DNA from: a virus
Reading direction: 5' to 3' (one strand)
DNA length: 35,675 bases
IMG/VR virus record: IMGVR_UViG_3300045885_000119
Coordinates: 1 to 35,675 of that record
A program made the position numbers and the translations under genes. A model generated the notes under the pieces. That model made no database searches. It was not told the DNA's origin and was given only the letters and a program-made list of their open reading frames with translations. Positions 14,436 through 21,654 of the stretch are shown here, piece by piece; within the stretch, counting starts at the first letter, position 1, and each line of letters opens with the position of its first letter.

Positions 14436-15137
14436 ATGCCGGCCGGGCCGCGCACGATCCTCGGGACGAACCCGGCCGCGAACACGGAGTGTTCGGACAC
14501 CGTGCCCGGCGCGACGAACGAGGTGCAGACGATCACCGGCACGCCCTCGGACGTGTTCGGGCTGTCGATCCAAGGCGAGTCGGGCCCGGCCACGCTCGCG
14601 GTCGACGCTACCGCCGCGGCGGTACAGGCGTACCTCCGGGCGTTCTCGGTCATCGGGCCCGACGGCGTCACGTGCACCGGCGGCCCGCTCGCCTCGACGA
14701 TCACGTGCACGTTCGCCGGGCAATTGACGTCCGGTCGCAACATGGGGGCGCTCACGGTCACGGGCGGCGTGACGGGGCTCACCATCACGACGACGGTGGG
14801 CGGCGATGACGGCCGGCCGTGGTTGCTCTACTCCGTGTCGGTCGAGTGCGCCCAGGGCGCGACGCAGACGCCGTGGCCGTCGCTCGTGATCGACGACGGG
14901 ACCAACGTCCTGTTCCGGGGGTTCTCGGGCACGGCGGCGATGAGCGCGGCGACCACGACGCAGCACACGTGGGCGCCGGGCCTCCCGGCGGTCGGCTCGG
15001 CCGCCTCGGTCGCCAACACCGGGCCGCTCCCGCAAGGGCTCGTGCTCCCGCCCGGCTACCGCATCCGCACGCTCACGACCGGCATCGGCGCGAACACGAA
15101 CTACGGGGCGCCCGTTCTCATGGTGGCGGAGGTCTGA
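14436..15137 (+). CDS. Virion structural protein, probable head decoration (233 aa)
   Basis: ATG 14436 follows the previous stop directly. The 233-aa product is rich in Thr, Gly, Ser and Val, with alternating hydrophobic residues throughout, as in beta-sandwich virion proteins. No catalytic motif or membrane segment is seen. Its position between capsid and connector genes suggests capsid decoration or a head fibre. Its stop shares one base with the next start. Confidence 0.6.
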   Translation: MPAGPRTILGTNPAANTECSDTVPGATNEVQTITGTPSDVFGLSIQGESGPATLAVDATAAAVQAYLRAFSVIGPDGVTCTGGPLASTITCTFAGQLTSGRNMGALTVTGGVTGLTITTTVGGDDGRPWLLYSVSVECAQGATQTPWPSLVIDDGTNVLFRGFSGTAAMSAATTTQHTWAPGLPAVGSAASVANTGPLPQGLVLPPGYRIRTLTTGIGANTNYGAPVLMVAEV

Positions 15138-15490
15138 TGCTCAAGATCACGGTCGAGCTCGCACCGCACGGCGACGAGGCGGCCGCCGAGGTGATCGCGT
15201 TCGCGAAGGTGTGCAACCTGCGCCGGCACGAGCCCGGCTCCGAGCTCGGGAGCTATCACGCCTACTTCGAGGCGCACGAGGTGCCGCGCTCCGAGCCCGG
15301 GCCCTACATGCCCGACGATCCGCGGCGCACATACCACAAGGTCGGCGACGCGATCGTCGAGGACTACCCGCGCCGCGAGGGGTCCGTGTGGGACCTGATC
15401 GCGACGATGCTAGACGGCGCCGGTTTCGGCCGGCCCGATCAACCCGTCGTCCACGACGGGCTCAAGCTCTCGGCGATCGGGGGTAGGTGA
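15137..15490 (+). CDS. Hypothetical head-region protein (117 aa)
   Basis: ATG 15137 overlaps the previous stop by one base. A small protein with a beta-alpha N-terminus (MLKITVELAPHGDEAAAEVI) and a mixed C-terminus (SVWDLIATMLDGAGF). It contains CNLRRHEPGSELGSYHAYFEA, a short Arg/His/Tyr-rich stretch. The family is not recognised. It is coupled to its neighbours at both ends. Confidence 0.55.
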   Translation: MLKITVELAPHGDEAAAEVIAFAKVCNLRRHEPGSELGSYHAYFEAHEVPRSEPGPYMPDDPRRTYHKVGDAIVEDYPRREGSVWDLIATMLDGAGFGRPDQPVVHDGLKLSAIGGR

Positions 15491-15729
15491 TGGGACGTGA
15501 AAACGGCGCCTACGTCCGAGCTCGCACGGCGTTCGAGAAGGCGGGCAAGGACACGGCGCACCGGGCGAAGGCGGTCCCGTGCGGTCAGGTCGTCGACGGC
15601 GTGGCGTGCCCGGCGACGGGGTTGTACGTCGAGACGTTCCGCAAGGACCGCTACCACTTCAAGGGCACATGTGAGCTCGGCCACGTGACCGAGCGATACG
15701 GCTACGCGTCGCGAGAGGTGATCGACTGA
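15490..15729 (+). CDS. Small basic Cys/His protein (79 aa)
   Basis: ATG 15490 is preferred over GTG 15487 because it is better spaced from the GGGGG upstream; both are possible. The product is basic with three cysteines and two histidines arranged as CGQV-x4-ACPA, then YHFKGTCELGH, a possible zinc site. Its stop overlaps the next start by one base. Unknown function; lies in the head structural block. Confidence 0.55.
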   Translation: MGRENGAYVRARTAFEKAGKDTAHRAKAVPCGQVVDGVACPATGLYVETFRKDRYHFKGTCELGHVTERYGYASREVID

Positions 15730-16202
15730 TGTCGACCATGCAGCTATACGGCAAGCTCGGCGCCAACGTGTTCGGCGGCGAGGCGTCGGGCGACGCGGCG
15801 CAGATGGACTACCTGTCGGACGCGATGCGGTTCACGCTCCATACGAACACGTACTCGCCGAACATCGACACCAACGAGGCGTTCGCCGACGCCACGAACG
15901 AGCTCTCGACCGCCAACGGCTACACGGCGAACGGGATCGCGATCGGGACCAAGACGGTCAGCTACAACGCCACCGGCAACGTGACGACCTACGATATGGA
16001 CGACACGACCGTGACGTGGACCGCCTCGGGCGCCGGGCTCACGTTCCAGCACGCGGTGCTCCACGACGACACCGTGGCGACCGGCCCGCCGGCGAAGCCG
16101 CTCGTCGGCTACATCGACTGCGGCGCGCAGGTGATCACCGCCAGCAACACGTTCCTCATCACGACCGCGGCGACGGGGCTGTTCACGGCGACGGTCACCT
16201 GA
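15729..16202 (+). CDS. Virion structural protein of a common phage family (157 aa)
   Basis: The 157-aa product fits a very common phage family of unknown function: an N-terminal helix (LYGKLGANVFGGEASGDA), TLHTNTYSPNIDTNEAFADA, YTANGIAIGTKTVSYNA, and a C-terminal beta region with LVGYIDCGAQV. Members are usually encoded among head and tail genes and are thought to be minor virion components. ATG 15729 overlaps the preceding stop by one base. Confidence 0.7.
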   Translation: MSTMQLYGKLGANVFGGEASGDAAQMDYLSDAMRFTLHTNTYSPNIDTNEAFADATNELSTANGYTANGIAIGTKTVSYNATGNVTTYDMDDTTVTWTASGAGLTFQHAVLHDDTVATGPPAKPLVGYIDCGAQVITASNTFLITTAATGLFTATVT

Positions 16203-16211
16203 GCGTGCCCC

Positions 16212-16967
16212 GTGGCGCTCTCGACGCCGGTCAACCGCTCGCAGATCAACAGCACCACGAACACGAACACCTATGCGGGCTCGAGCGGGTCGCCCTCGGC
16301 CGACGCCTTGCTCGTCGCGATCGTCTCGGCGACCGACGACTCATCCCACAACCCCGACACCCCGACGGTCGTCAACACGCCGTGGGGACTGACCTGGGCC
16401 CGGGACTCCCGTGGCGACAACCTATGGACGACGACGGGCACCGTCCGCCGTGGTGGGTGGGTGTTCTACGCGATGACGACGACCGCGCCGGGGGCGGACA
16501 CGTTCGACGTGAACTTCGTTGACGCGGTCACGGGGTGCACGGCTGTGTGCGTTGAATACACGGGTGCGGACCTGTCGGGTGGTGCGTTGGCGGCGCTCGT
16601 GCAATGCACCGTCGGCGCAGGCTCGGGGACGACGTTCGCGCCGGCCACCCTGAACGCGGCAGGCCACGCGGACAACCGAGGGCTCGCGGCCTACGCGATG
16701 AACGTCACCTCGGCCACGGCGACGATCGACCACGACTCCGGCGGCGGTTGGTCCGAGCTCGTTGACCTGTCGCGAAGCACGCCGTCGCACGAGTACGCGG
16801 TCCATTACCACGGGACCGGCTTCGACACGACGCCGACGGCCACGCCCTCGGATGCGGCGTCGAAGGATTGGGGGGCGTGGGGTTTGGAGATCAAGGCCGC
16901 CGTCGCCGCCGCGGGCTCGCTCGTCGTCCCGACGGCTCGCGGCTTCCATCACTTGATGATCCGGTGA
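16212..16967 (+). CDS. Virion structural protein, beta-rich (251 aa)
   Basis: GTG 16212 lies 10 bases after the previous stop, with no clear Shine-Dalgarno. The 251-aa product is rich in Thr, Ala, Gly and Asp and shows repeated beta strands (DTFDVNFVDAVTGCTAVCVEYTG), similar in style to virion surface proteins with jelly-roll or Ig-like folds. No enzyme motif is visible. A surface or decoration role is inferred from composition and position. Confidence 0.6.
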   Translation: MALSTPVNRSQINSTTNTNTYAGSSGSPSADALLVAIVSATDDSSHNPDTPTVVNTPWGLTWARDSRGDNLWTTTGTVRRGGWVFYAMTTTAPGADTFDVNFVDAVTGCTAVCVEYTGADLSGGALAALVQCTVGAGSGTTFAPATLNAAGHADNRGLAAYAMNVTSATATIDHDSGGGWSELVDLSRSTPSHEYAVHYHGTGFDTTPTATPSDAASKDWGAWGLEIKAAVAAAGSLVVPTARGFHHLMIR

Positions 16968-16979
16968 GGGGGTAGAAGG

Positions 16980-17477
16980 ATGCCGAACACGTACACGGTC
17001 GAATTCAACGGGCAGGATCAGGCGGCCGCCGACGGCAACATGGATATGTTCGAGCTCCGTCCGAGCTCGTCGGCTGGCCTGTCGATCGCTCTCATCGGGG
17101 TGCACATCGACAACACCTCGGAGGTCGGGGACGCCGGCGAAGAGATGATCAGCTACTCGATCCTGCGGATGACCGGCGGCACGTTCTCGACGGGCACGGG
17201 TGGGACCACGCCGACGCCGGTCCCGGTCGAGCATGGCGCGATCGCGGCGAGCTTCGCGGCCGACGCGGTCAACGACGCCGTGGCGACCACGACGGGGACC
17301 ACCGTCACGGTCGTGTCGCGGGGGTTCAACGTGCGGACCGGGCTCGACCTGTGGTTGCCGCCCGAGTGCTACATCCGCTGCCCCGGCATCGCGAACGCGG
17401 CGATCCTCATGCGGTTCAACACGACGGTGGCCGATACCGTGACCTGGCAGGGTACGGCGTGGGTGATCGAGGGGTGA
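16980..17477 (+). CDS. Virion structural protein (165 aa)
   Basis: ATG 16980 is preceded by AGAAGGA, a good ribosome-binding site. The product is beta-rich, with an N-terminal segment YTVEFNGQDQAAADGNMDMFEL and a long central run of alternating hydrophobic residues. It contains a conserved-looking YIRCPGIANAAILMRFNTTV near the end. Its position suits a minor virion protein. No known family is recognised. Confidence 0.6.
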   Translation: MPNTYTVEFNGQDQAAADGNMDMFELRPSSSAGLSIALIGVHIDNTSEVGDAGEEMISYSILRMTGGTFSTGTGGTTPTPVPVEHGAIAASFAADAVNDAVATTTGTTVTVVSRGFNVRTGLDLWLPPECYIRCPGIANAAILMRFNTTVADTVTWQGTAWVIEG

Positions 17478-17482
17478 GGTGA

Positions 17483-18364
17483 ATGGCGGGCGTCTACCGC
17501 GTCCGCTGGCGTCGTCCGCCGCGTCCGCGGTTCGTCCCCACCGCGGTCGCCGGATCGGTCACGATCGTGGTCGACACCCCGGGCGCGCTCACGTTCTCGG
17601 GGCAGGCTCCGCCGCTCCGACTGACGATCGCGGCCACGCCCGGGGCGCTGACGTTCGCGGGTCAGACGATCGGGCTCACGAACGCCGTCACCCCGACCCC
17701 GGGCGCGATCACGTTCTCGGGTGGCACGGCCGAGCTCCGCACGACGCTCGTCGCGACCCCGGGTGCACTCACGTTCTCGGGCTCGAGCACGATCACGCTG
17801 CTCGTCGTCACGCTCGTGATGGTCGACACCCCTGGCGCCCTCACCCTCGCAGGTCAGACGGCGGGCCTGCGGACCACGATCGCGGCTACGCCCGGCGCGG
17901 TGACGTTCTCGGGCTCGACGATCGGGCTCACGCAGGCCATCACGCCCACGCCCGGCGCGGTGACGTTCTCGGGGCAGACGACGCCGCTTCGGCTGACGAT
18001 CACCACGGCGCCCGGCGCGATCGTGTTCTCGGGCTCGACGATCGAGCTCCGCGAGGTGCTCACCCCTACGCCGGGCGCCCTCACGCTCGCCGGCTCGACG
18101 ATCGGCCTGACCAACACGATCACGCCGGCGCCCGGGGTGCTCACCTTCGCCGGCGCCGGCGACATCGTGTTGCAGATCATCACGCCGGGGTTCCCGGTCA
18201 CGGTCCCCGGTGCGATCACGTTCTCGGGGGCGACCACGATCGGCCTGCGGATGATCCCCGGCGTGCACCTGGGCGACGCGGGGGCCCAAGGGCGGGGGGT
18301 CGAGATCGGGATGCAGGGGCGCGGCCGCGAGCACGACTCGGAGGCCGCGAGCATCGACGCGTGA
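17483..18364 (+). CDS. Repeat-rich virion protein, eleven ~20-residue repeats (293 aa)
   Basis: After a basic N-terminus (RVRWRRPPRPRF), residues 32-258 consist of eleven tandem repeats, nine of 19-20 residues and two of 24, each of the form T-P-G-A-L-T-F-S-G-x-T-x-x-L followed by a Thr/Val-rich half. The regular strand-turn-strand character suggests a beta-stack, as in phage fibres and head-decoration proteins with beta-prism or beta-solenoid folds. The C-terminal 35 residues are Gly/Asp/Glu-rich. The stop overlaps the GTGACC element before the next gene. Repeat number can change by recombination, a common way for surface proteins to diversify. Confidence 0.7.
   Translation: MAGVYRVRWRRPPRPRFVPTAVAGSVTIVVDTPGALTFSGQAPPLRLTIAATPGALTFAGQTIGLTNAVTPTPGAITFSGGTAELRTTLVATPGALTFSGSSTITLLVVTLVMVDTPGALTLAGQTAGLRTTIAATPGAVTFSGSTIGLTQAITPTPGAVTFSGQTTPLRLTITTAPGAIVFSGSTIELREVLTPTPGALTLAGSTIGLTNTITPAPGVLTFAGAGDIVLQIITPGFPVTVPGAITFSGATTIGLRMIPGVHLGDAGAQGRGVEIGMQGRGREHDSEAASIDA
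17576..18256 (+). repeat. Tandem 60-bp coding repeats
   Basis: Eleven tandem units encode residues 32-258 of the repeat-rich protein. Most are exactly 20 codons; units 4 and 10 are 24 codons and unit 11 is 19. Codons diverge between units while the amino-acid consensus persists, indicating old repeats under selection rather than a recent expansion. Confidence 0.85.
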
Positions 18365-18388
18365 CCGCTCGCGCATCCTGGGGCCGTG
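18361..18388 (+). promoter_or_regulatory. GTGACC late-start element (connector gene)
   Basis: GTGACC begins exactly 25 nt before GTG 18386 and carries the shared C12, A15, T19, G21 and G23. The TGA within it is the stop of the repeat-rich gene, leaving a 21-bp intergenic gap. Confidence 0.55.
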
Positions 18389-19216
18389 GATCGCATCCTC
18401 GCGGGCACGGCCGGCACGGTCGAGGTGCTCAATTACGATTCGGATGGCGCCCTCGCCAACGCCGGCGTTGGCGACGGGTCGGCCGCCGTCACCGATAGCG
18501 CCGGCGTCGCGATCGCGGGCTCGCCGTTCACGGCAACCAACGTCTCCACGGGGTTGTATCGGTTCCAGCTTCCGGCTGCGCTCACCACGCTCGACACCTA
18601 CTCCGTCGCGTGGACGATGCCGGACGCGACCACGCGGGCGAGCGAATTCGAGCTCGTGGGCTCGTTCATCTTCACGATCGCGAGCCTGCGGGCGTTCGAC
18701 ACCGCGCTCGCCAACGCCTCGACCTACCCGGCCGCCGCGATCCGCGACGCCCGCGAGCTCGTCGAGGACCGCTTCGAGCGGGCCGCCGGCGTCTCGTTCA
18801 CGCTCCGCGGCCGGCGCGAGGTGATCGACGGCTCGGGGCGCTCGACGCTTTGGCTCGACGAGCGCCTGATCTCCCGGCTCGTGCACGTGAAGGTGTCGGG
18901 CACCGTCCAGACGGGGGTCACGTTCGACGAGCATGGGAAGCTCACCGGGTCGTTCCCCGCGGGGGTTCGCAACGTCGAGGTGCTGTACGAGCACGGCCAC
19001 ATGCCGACGCCGGCGCCCATCCACGACGCCGCGAAGCGGTACGCTCGCGAGATGCTCGTCAAGGGCGCGTTCGACGACCTGTCGCGGGCCACCGGCATCC
19101 AAACCGAGCTCGGGTTCTACCGCATCACGCAGGCCGGCAAGGAACGGCCGACCGGCATCCCCGACGTCGACGCGGTGCTCGCAGCGTACGACCGCCACAT
19201 GCCCAACGTCGGATGA
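18386..19216 (+). CDS. Head-tail connector with N-terminal Ig-like domain (276 aa)
   Basis: Residues 1-90 look like an Ig-like/carboxypeptidase-regulatory beta-sandwich (GTVEVLNYDSDGALANAGVG, then TGLYRFQLP). Residues 100-276 resemble head-tail adaptor proteins of the gp6 type, with helices around LRAFDTALANASTYPAAAIRDARELVEDRFE and a C-terminal region IPDVDAVLAAYDRH. These sit between portal and tail. GTG 18386 is set by the element 25 nt upstream. Assignment of the C-terminal part rests on position and helical pattern. Confidence 0.6.
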   Translation: MDRILAGTAGTVEVLNYDSDGALANAGVGDGSAAVTDSAGVAIAGSPFTATNVSTGLYRFQLPAALTTLDTYSVAWTMPDATTRASEFELVGSFIFTIASLRAFDTALANASTYPAAAIRDARELVEDRFERAAGVSFTLRGRREVIDGSGRSTLWLDERLISRLVHVKVSGTVQTGVTFDEHGKLTGSFPAGVRNVEVLYEHGHMPTPAPIHDAAKRYAREMLVKGAFDDLSRATGIQTELGFYRITQAGKERPTGIPDVDAVLAAYDRHMPNVG

Positions 19217-19647
19217 GCACCTCGGCGCAGTCGGCGGTCGAGGACGCGCTCCTGGCGGCGTTGCAGGCCGACGGCACGCTCGCGGCGATCGCCGGCCCGC
19301 CGCAGCTGTTCGAGCCGTCCGACCCGCTCGACGAGCACGTGTGGATCGCCGAGGACGCCGAGCTCACGCAGGACGTGCACACGACCGGGAACGTGCCGAC
19401 GCGCCAAGAGGACTTCACGATCCGGGTCGTCGTGTTCGTCGTGATGACCGGCAACGACTACGCGGCGGTGCGGAACCGCGGCGTCGAGCTCGTGGCCGCG
19501 GTCGAGAACGTGGTTCGGACGAACTTCACGCTCACGGGCTCCGCGTTCTTCGCTGACGTCTCGAGCATCCGGCGGACCTCCGCGGGGTGGGACAAGCGGC
19601 GCGGCGTGGTGCACGAGGTCGCGATCCGGTGCCGAACCTACATCTAA
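19213..19647 (+). CDS. Tail terminator / head-tail joining protein (144 aa)
   Basis: ATG 19213 overlaps the connector stop. The 144-aa product begins with a helix (SAVEDALLAALQADGTLAA) followed by beta strands (EDFTIRVVVFVVM) and a C-terminal strand pair, the pattern of DUF3168/gp17-like neck and tail-terminator proteins that cap the tail tube. It ends with Thr-Tyr-Ile-stop just before a 27-bp gap holding the GTGACC element. Confidence 0.65.
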   Translation: MSTSAQSAVEDALLAALQADGTLAAIAGPPQLFEPSDPLDEHVWIAEDAELTQDVHTTGNVPTRQEDFTIRVVVFVVMTGNDYAAVRNRGVELVAAVENVVRTNFTLTGSAFFADVSSIRRTSAGWDKRRGVVHEVAIRCRTYI

Positions 19648-19649
19648 GC

Positions 19650-19677
19650 GTGACCGGACCCGGAGGATAGGGACGTG
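19650..19677 (+). promoter_or_regulatory. GTGACC late-start element (57-aa gene)
   Basis: GTGACC begins exactly 25 nt before GTG 19675, with the shared C12, A15, T19, G21 and G23. It also has a GGAGGA stretch that could be a normal Shine-Dalgarno, so this copy is less clearly leaderless than the others. Confidence 0.5.
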
Positions 19678-19848
19678 GCGACCAAGTACCACCTCGACGA
19701 CCCCGCAACGGTCGACCTCGACGACGGTCGGGTGGTCGCCAAGTTCGCCGCCGGCGACCGGACCCCGAAAGACGACGTCGAGGCCGAGGCGCTCGCCCAC
19801 CTCGTCGCGATCGGCGTCGCCTCCGTCGTGAGCTCGAAGGGGGACTAG
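19675..19848 (+). CDS. Small tail-region protein (57 aa)
   Basis: A 57-aa product starting at GTG 19675 and ending one base before the major tail gene. It is acidic at its N-terminus (YHLDDPATVDLDDGRVVAKF) with a beta-strand pair, then a helix (EAEALAHLVAIGVASVV). Small proteins at this position often accompany the tail tube protein, but no family is recognised. It is supported by the start element, the codon use and its tight fit between neighbours. Confidence 0.6.
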   Translation: MATKYHLDDPATVDLDDGRVVAKFAAGDRTPKDDVEAEALAHLVAIGVASVVSSKGD

Positions 19849-19849
19849 G

Positions 19850-20836
19850 GTGGCGCTCAACAAGAAGATCGCGCTCATCGGGATCGACCGCCAGGTGTCG
19901 GGCAAGGGCACACTCGCCGCCACGGCGACCTACGCGATGGGCCTGCGCTCGGGGACCGTGTTCGACGCGGGGATGGATCAGACGTACGAAGAGCTCACCA
20001 TCTCGGACCGCTTCCCGCCCTCGGCCTACCGCACCGCGTTCCACCCGCAAGTGGAATTCACGACCCGAGCGTGGCCGCGCTCGATCGGGCTGTTGCTGTA
20101 CGGGGCGCTCGGGTCCATCTCGACCTCCGGAGCGGGCGATCCGTGGACCCACACGATCACGCCGGGGGCGACGCCGCTGTACCTGACGGCGTTCGCGCAG
20201 TTGGACACGGAGTACCAACGCCTACGCGATTGCCGGATCGAAACGCTCGAATTCACCTGGGACAAGGCCGAGCCGCTCGAGGTCAACGTCCACATGCTCG
20301 GCACGATCCCGACCCTGTACCAGTCGGCGCCGACGGTCACGAACAACGACTCGGATCAGCAGTCGTTCTACCCGGCCGGCGGCACGTTCCAGTTGGACAC
20401 GGACTCGACGACGCCCGTCACCGCCGATGTCACGGGGGGCTCGATCAGCATCTCGAACCACCTGATCCCGATCGACCTGTCGCGGGCGCTCACGCCCGAT
20501 GACAACTGGCCGGGGCTTCACGAGATCACCGTGACGCTCCGTGTGATCCCGACCGACACGACGATGTTCCGCGAGATCGTGACGGGCTCGGGGGCGGGCA
20601 CCACGGTGTCGAACGCGCCCATCTACGGGTCGTTCCTGACCACGTTCGTGATCAACGCCGGCACGCGTGAGCTCACGATGACGGCGACGCGCATGGCGTG
20701 GACGACGGAGTACCCCGAGGCCGACCCGGCCGGTGGACCCGCCGAGCTCGAGATGACGGCGACCGTGCTCAAGCCGGCGGGCACGGCGTTCACCGCGACG
20801 CTCAAGAACCAGACGGCGTCTTACCCCGGGTCCTGA
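19850..20836 (+). CDS. Major tail (tube) protein
   Basis: The 328-aa product has the hallmarks of siphovirus tail tube subunits: an N-terminal AATATYAMGLRSGTVFDAG region, a central beta domain (QVEFTTRAWPRSIGLLLYGALG, with TPLYLTAFAQLDTEYQRLRDC), and a C-terminal domain with ELTMTATRMAWTTEYP. Hexamers of this protein stack to form the tail tube. It is placed directly before the tail assembly chaperones, as in lambda-like gene order. GTG 19850 follows the previous stop by one base. Confidence 0.85.
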   Translation: MALNKKIALIGIDRQVSGKGTLAATATYAMGLRSGTVFDAGMDQTYEELTISDRFPPSAYRTAFHPQVEFTTRAWPRSIGLLLYGALGSISTSGAGDPWTHTITPGATPLYLTAFAQLDTEYQRLRDCRIETLEFTWDKAEPLEVNVHMLGTIPTLYQSAPTVTNNDSDQQSFYPAGGTFQLDTDSTTPVTADVTGGSISISNHLIPIDLSRALTPDDNWPGLHEITVTLRVIPTDTTMFREIVTGSGAGTTVSNAPIYGSFLTTFVINAGTRELTMTATRMAWTTEYPEADPAGGPAELEMTATVLKPAGTAFTATLKNQTASYPGS

Positions 20837-20837
20837 G

Positions 20838-21167
20838 ATGGCCGAGGACGTCGTCATCCGCCTCGACGAGCTCACCTGGGGCGAGCTCGAAGAGCTCGAA
20901 CGCCTCGCGGGCCCCGAGGCAACCGAGGCGCTCATGGCCGGCAACGTGCGCCCCTCCGCGATGGTGCCGCTCATGTGGATCACGATGCGCCGCGCCGACC
21001 CCGCCGTGACGATCGAGGCCGTGCGCCTCATGCCGATCACGACGCCGATCCGGGTCGAAGGGGAAGCGGCAAACCCTACGGTGGGCGGCGATCGAGCAAA
21101 CGGTCGGAAGCTCTCGCCGCCCTCTGCCACTTCTTCGGCTTCGGACCTAGTGAATTCAAGCGGATGA
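20838..21167 (+). CDS. Tail assembly chaperone, zero-frame product (109 aa)
   Basis: ATG 20838 begins a short acidic helical protein (LDELTWGELEELERLAGPEA, then VPLMWITMRRADPAVTIEAV) matching the G-type tail assembly chaperones that hold the tape measure before tube growth. Beyond about residue 70 the zero frame degenerates into Pro/Ser-rich sequence and stops at 21167, while the -1 frame continues as a clear helical domain. This is the classic G/GT arrangement of siphophages. Confidence 0.8.
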   Translation: MAEDVVIRLDELTWGELEELERLAGPEATEALMAGNVRPSAMVPLMWITMRRADPAVTIEAVRLMPITTPIRVEGEAANPTVGGDRANGRKLSPPSATSSASDLVNSSG

Positions 21168-21256
21168 CCCTCGCCGAGGTGTCGGCGTTCTCGGACTACA
21201 TGCGCGACTACCAGAAAGCGGTCGAGCGGGCGAACAAGCGGGCGGCACGCCGATGA
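20838..21256 (+). CDS. Tail assembly chaperone, -1 frameshift product (about 139 aa)
   Basis: The -1 frame between about 21060 and 21256 encodes KRSEALAALCHFFGFGPSEF and TLAEVSAFSDYMRDYQ, the second half typical of gpT-type chaperones, with no ribosome-binding site of its own. A -1 slip would join it to the upstream protein. The likeliest slip point is the GAA-GGG-GAA run at 21057-21065 (CGAAGGGGAAGC), but it is not a canonical X-XXY-YYZ heptamer, so the exact site is uncertain. The 4-bp overlap with the next gene at 21253 supports use of this frame. Confidence 0.75.
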
Positions 21257-21654
21257 CGGTCGCGAAGGTCGAGGTCGTGGGCCTCAAACAGTTCCGCGCC
21301 GACCTCAAGCGCGCCGGCTCGGAAGGACCGCGAGCGCTCGCGAAGGCGATCAAGGCCGGCGGCGAGCCCGTGCTCGAGGCGACCAAGGTCAAGGCGCAAC
21401 GGGCATCGCGCACCGGCCACCTCGCGGGTTCGTACGGGATCAAGGTGCGGACCACGACGGGCTCGATCACCTCCAAGGCCGACTACGCCGCCGGCGCCGA
21501 TTGGGGCAAGCGTGGCCGGTGGCGCGGGTTCTTCCGCTACGGCCAGCCGCCGCGGTTCGCCGGCGCGGCGCTCACGGAGAACGCCGAGCGCGTACAAGAC
21601 ATCATCACCAAGGGGCTCGACGACATCGTGACCGTGTACGGGTGGGCTAAGTGA
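21253..21654 (+). CDS. HK97 gp10-like tail-associated protein (133 aa)
   Basis: The 133-aa product starts VEVVGLKQFRADLKRAGSEG, then ALAKAIKAGGEPVLEATKVK and a C-terminal RFAGAALTENAERVQDIIT, matching the HK97 gp10/minor tail family usually found between head and tail genes. Here it lies between the tail chaperones and the tape measure, an unusual position. ATG 21253 overlaps the chaperone stop, and its stop overlaps the tape-measure start. Confidence 0.75.
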   Translation: MTVAKVEVVGLKQFRADLKRAGSEGPRALAKAIKAGGEPVLEATKVKAQRASRTGHLAGSYGIKVRTTTGSITSKADYAAGADWGKRGRWRGFFRYGQPPRFAGAALTENAERVQDIITKGLDDIVTVYGWAK

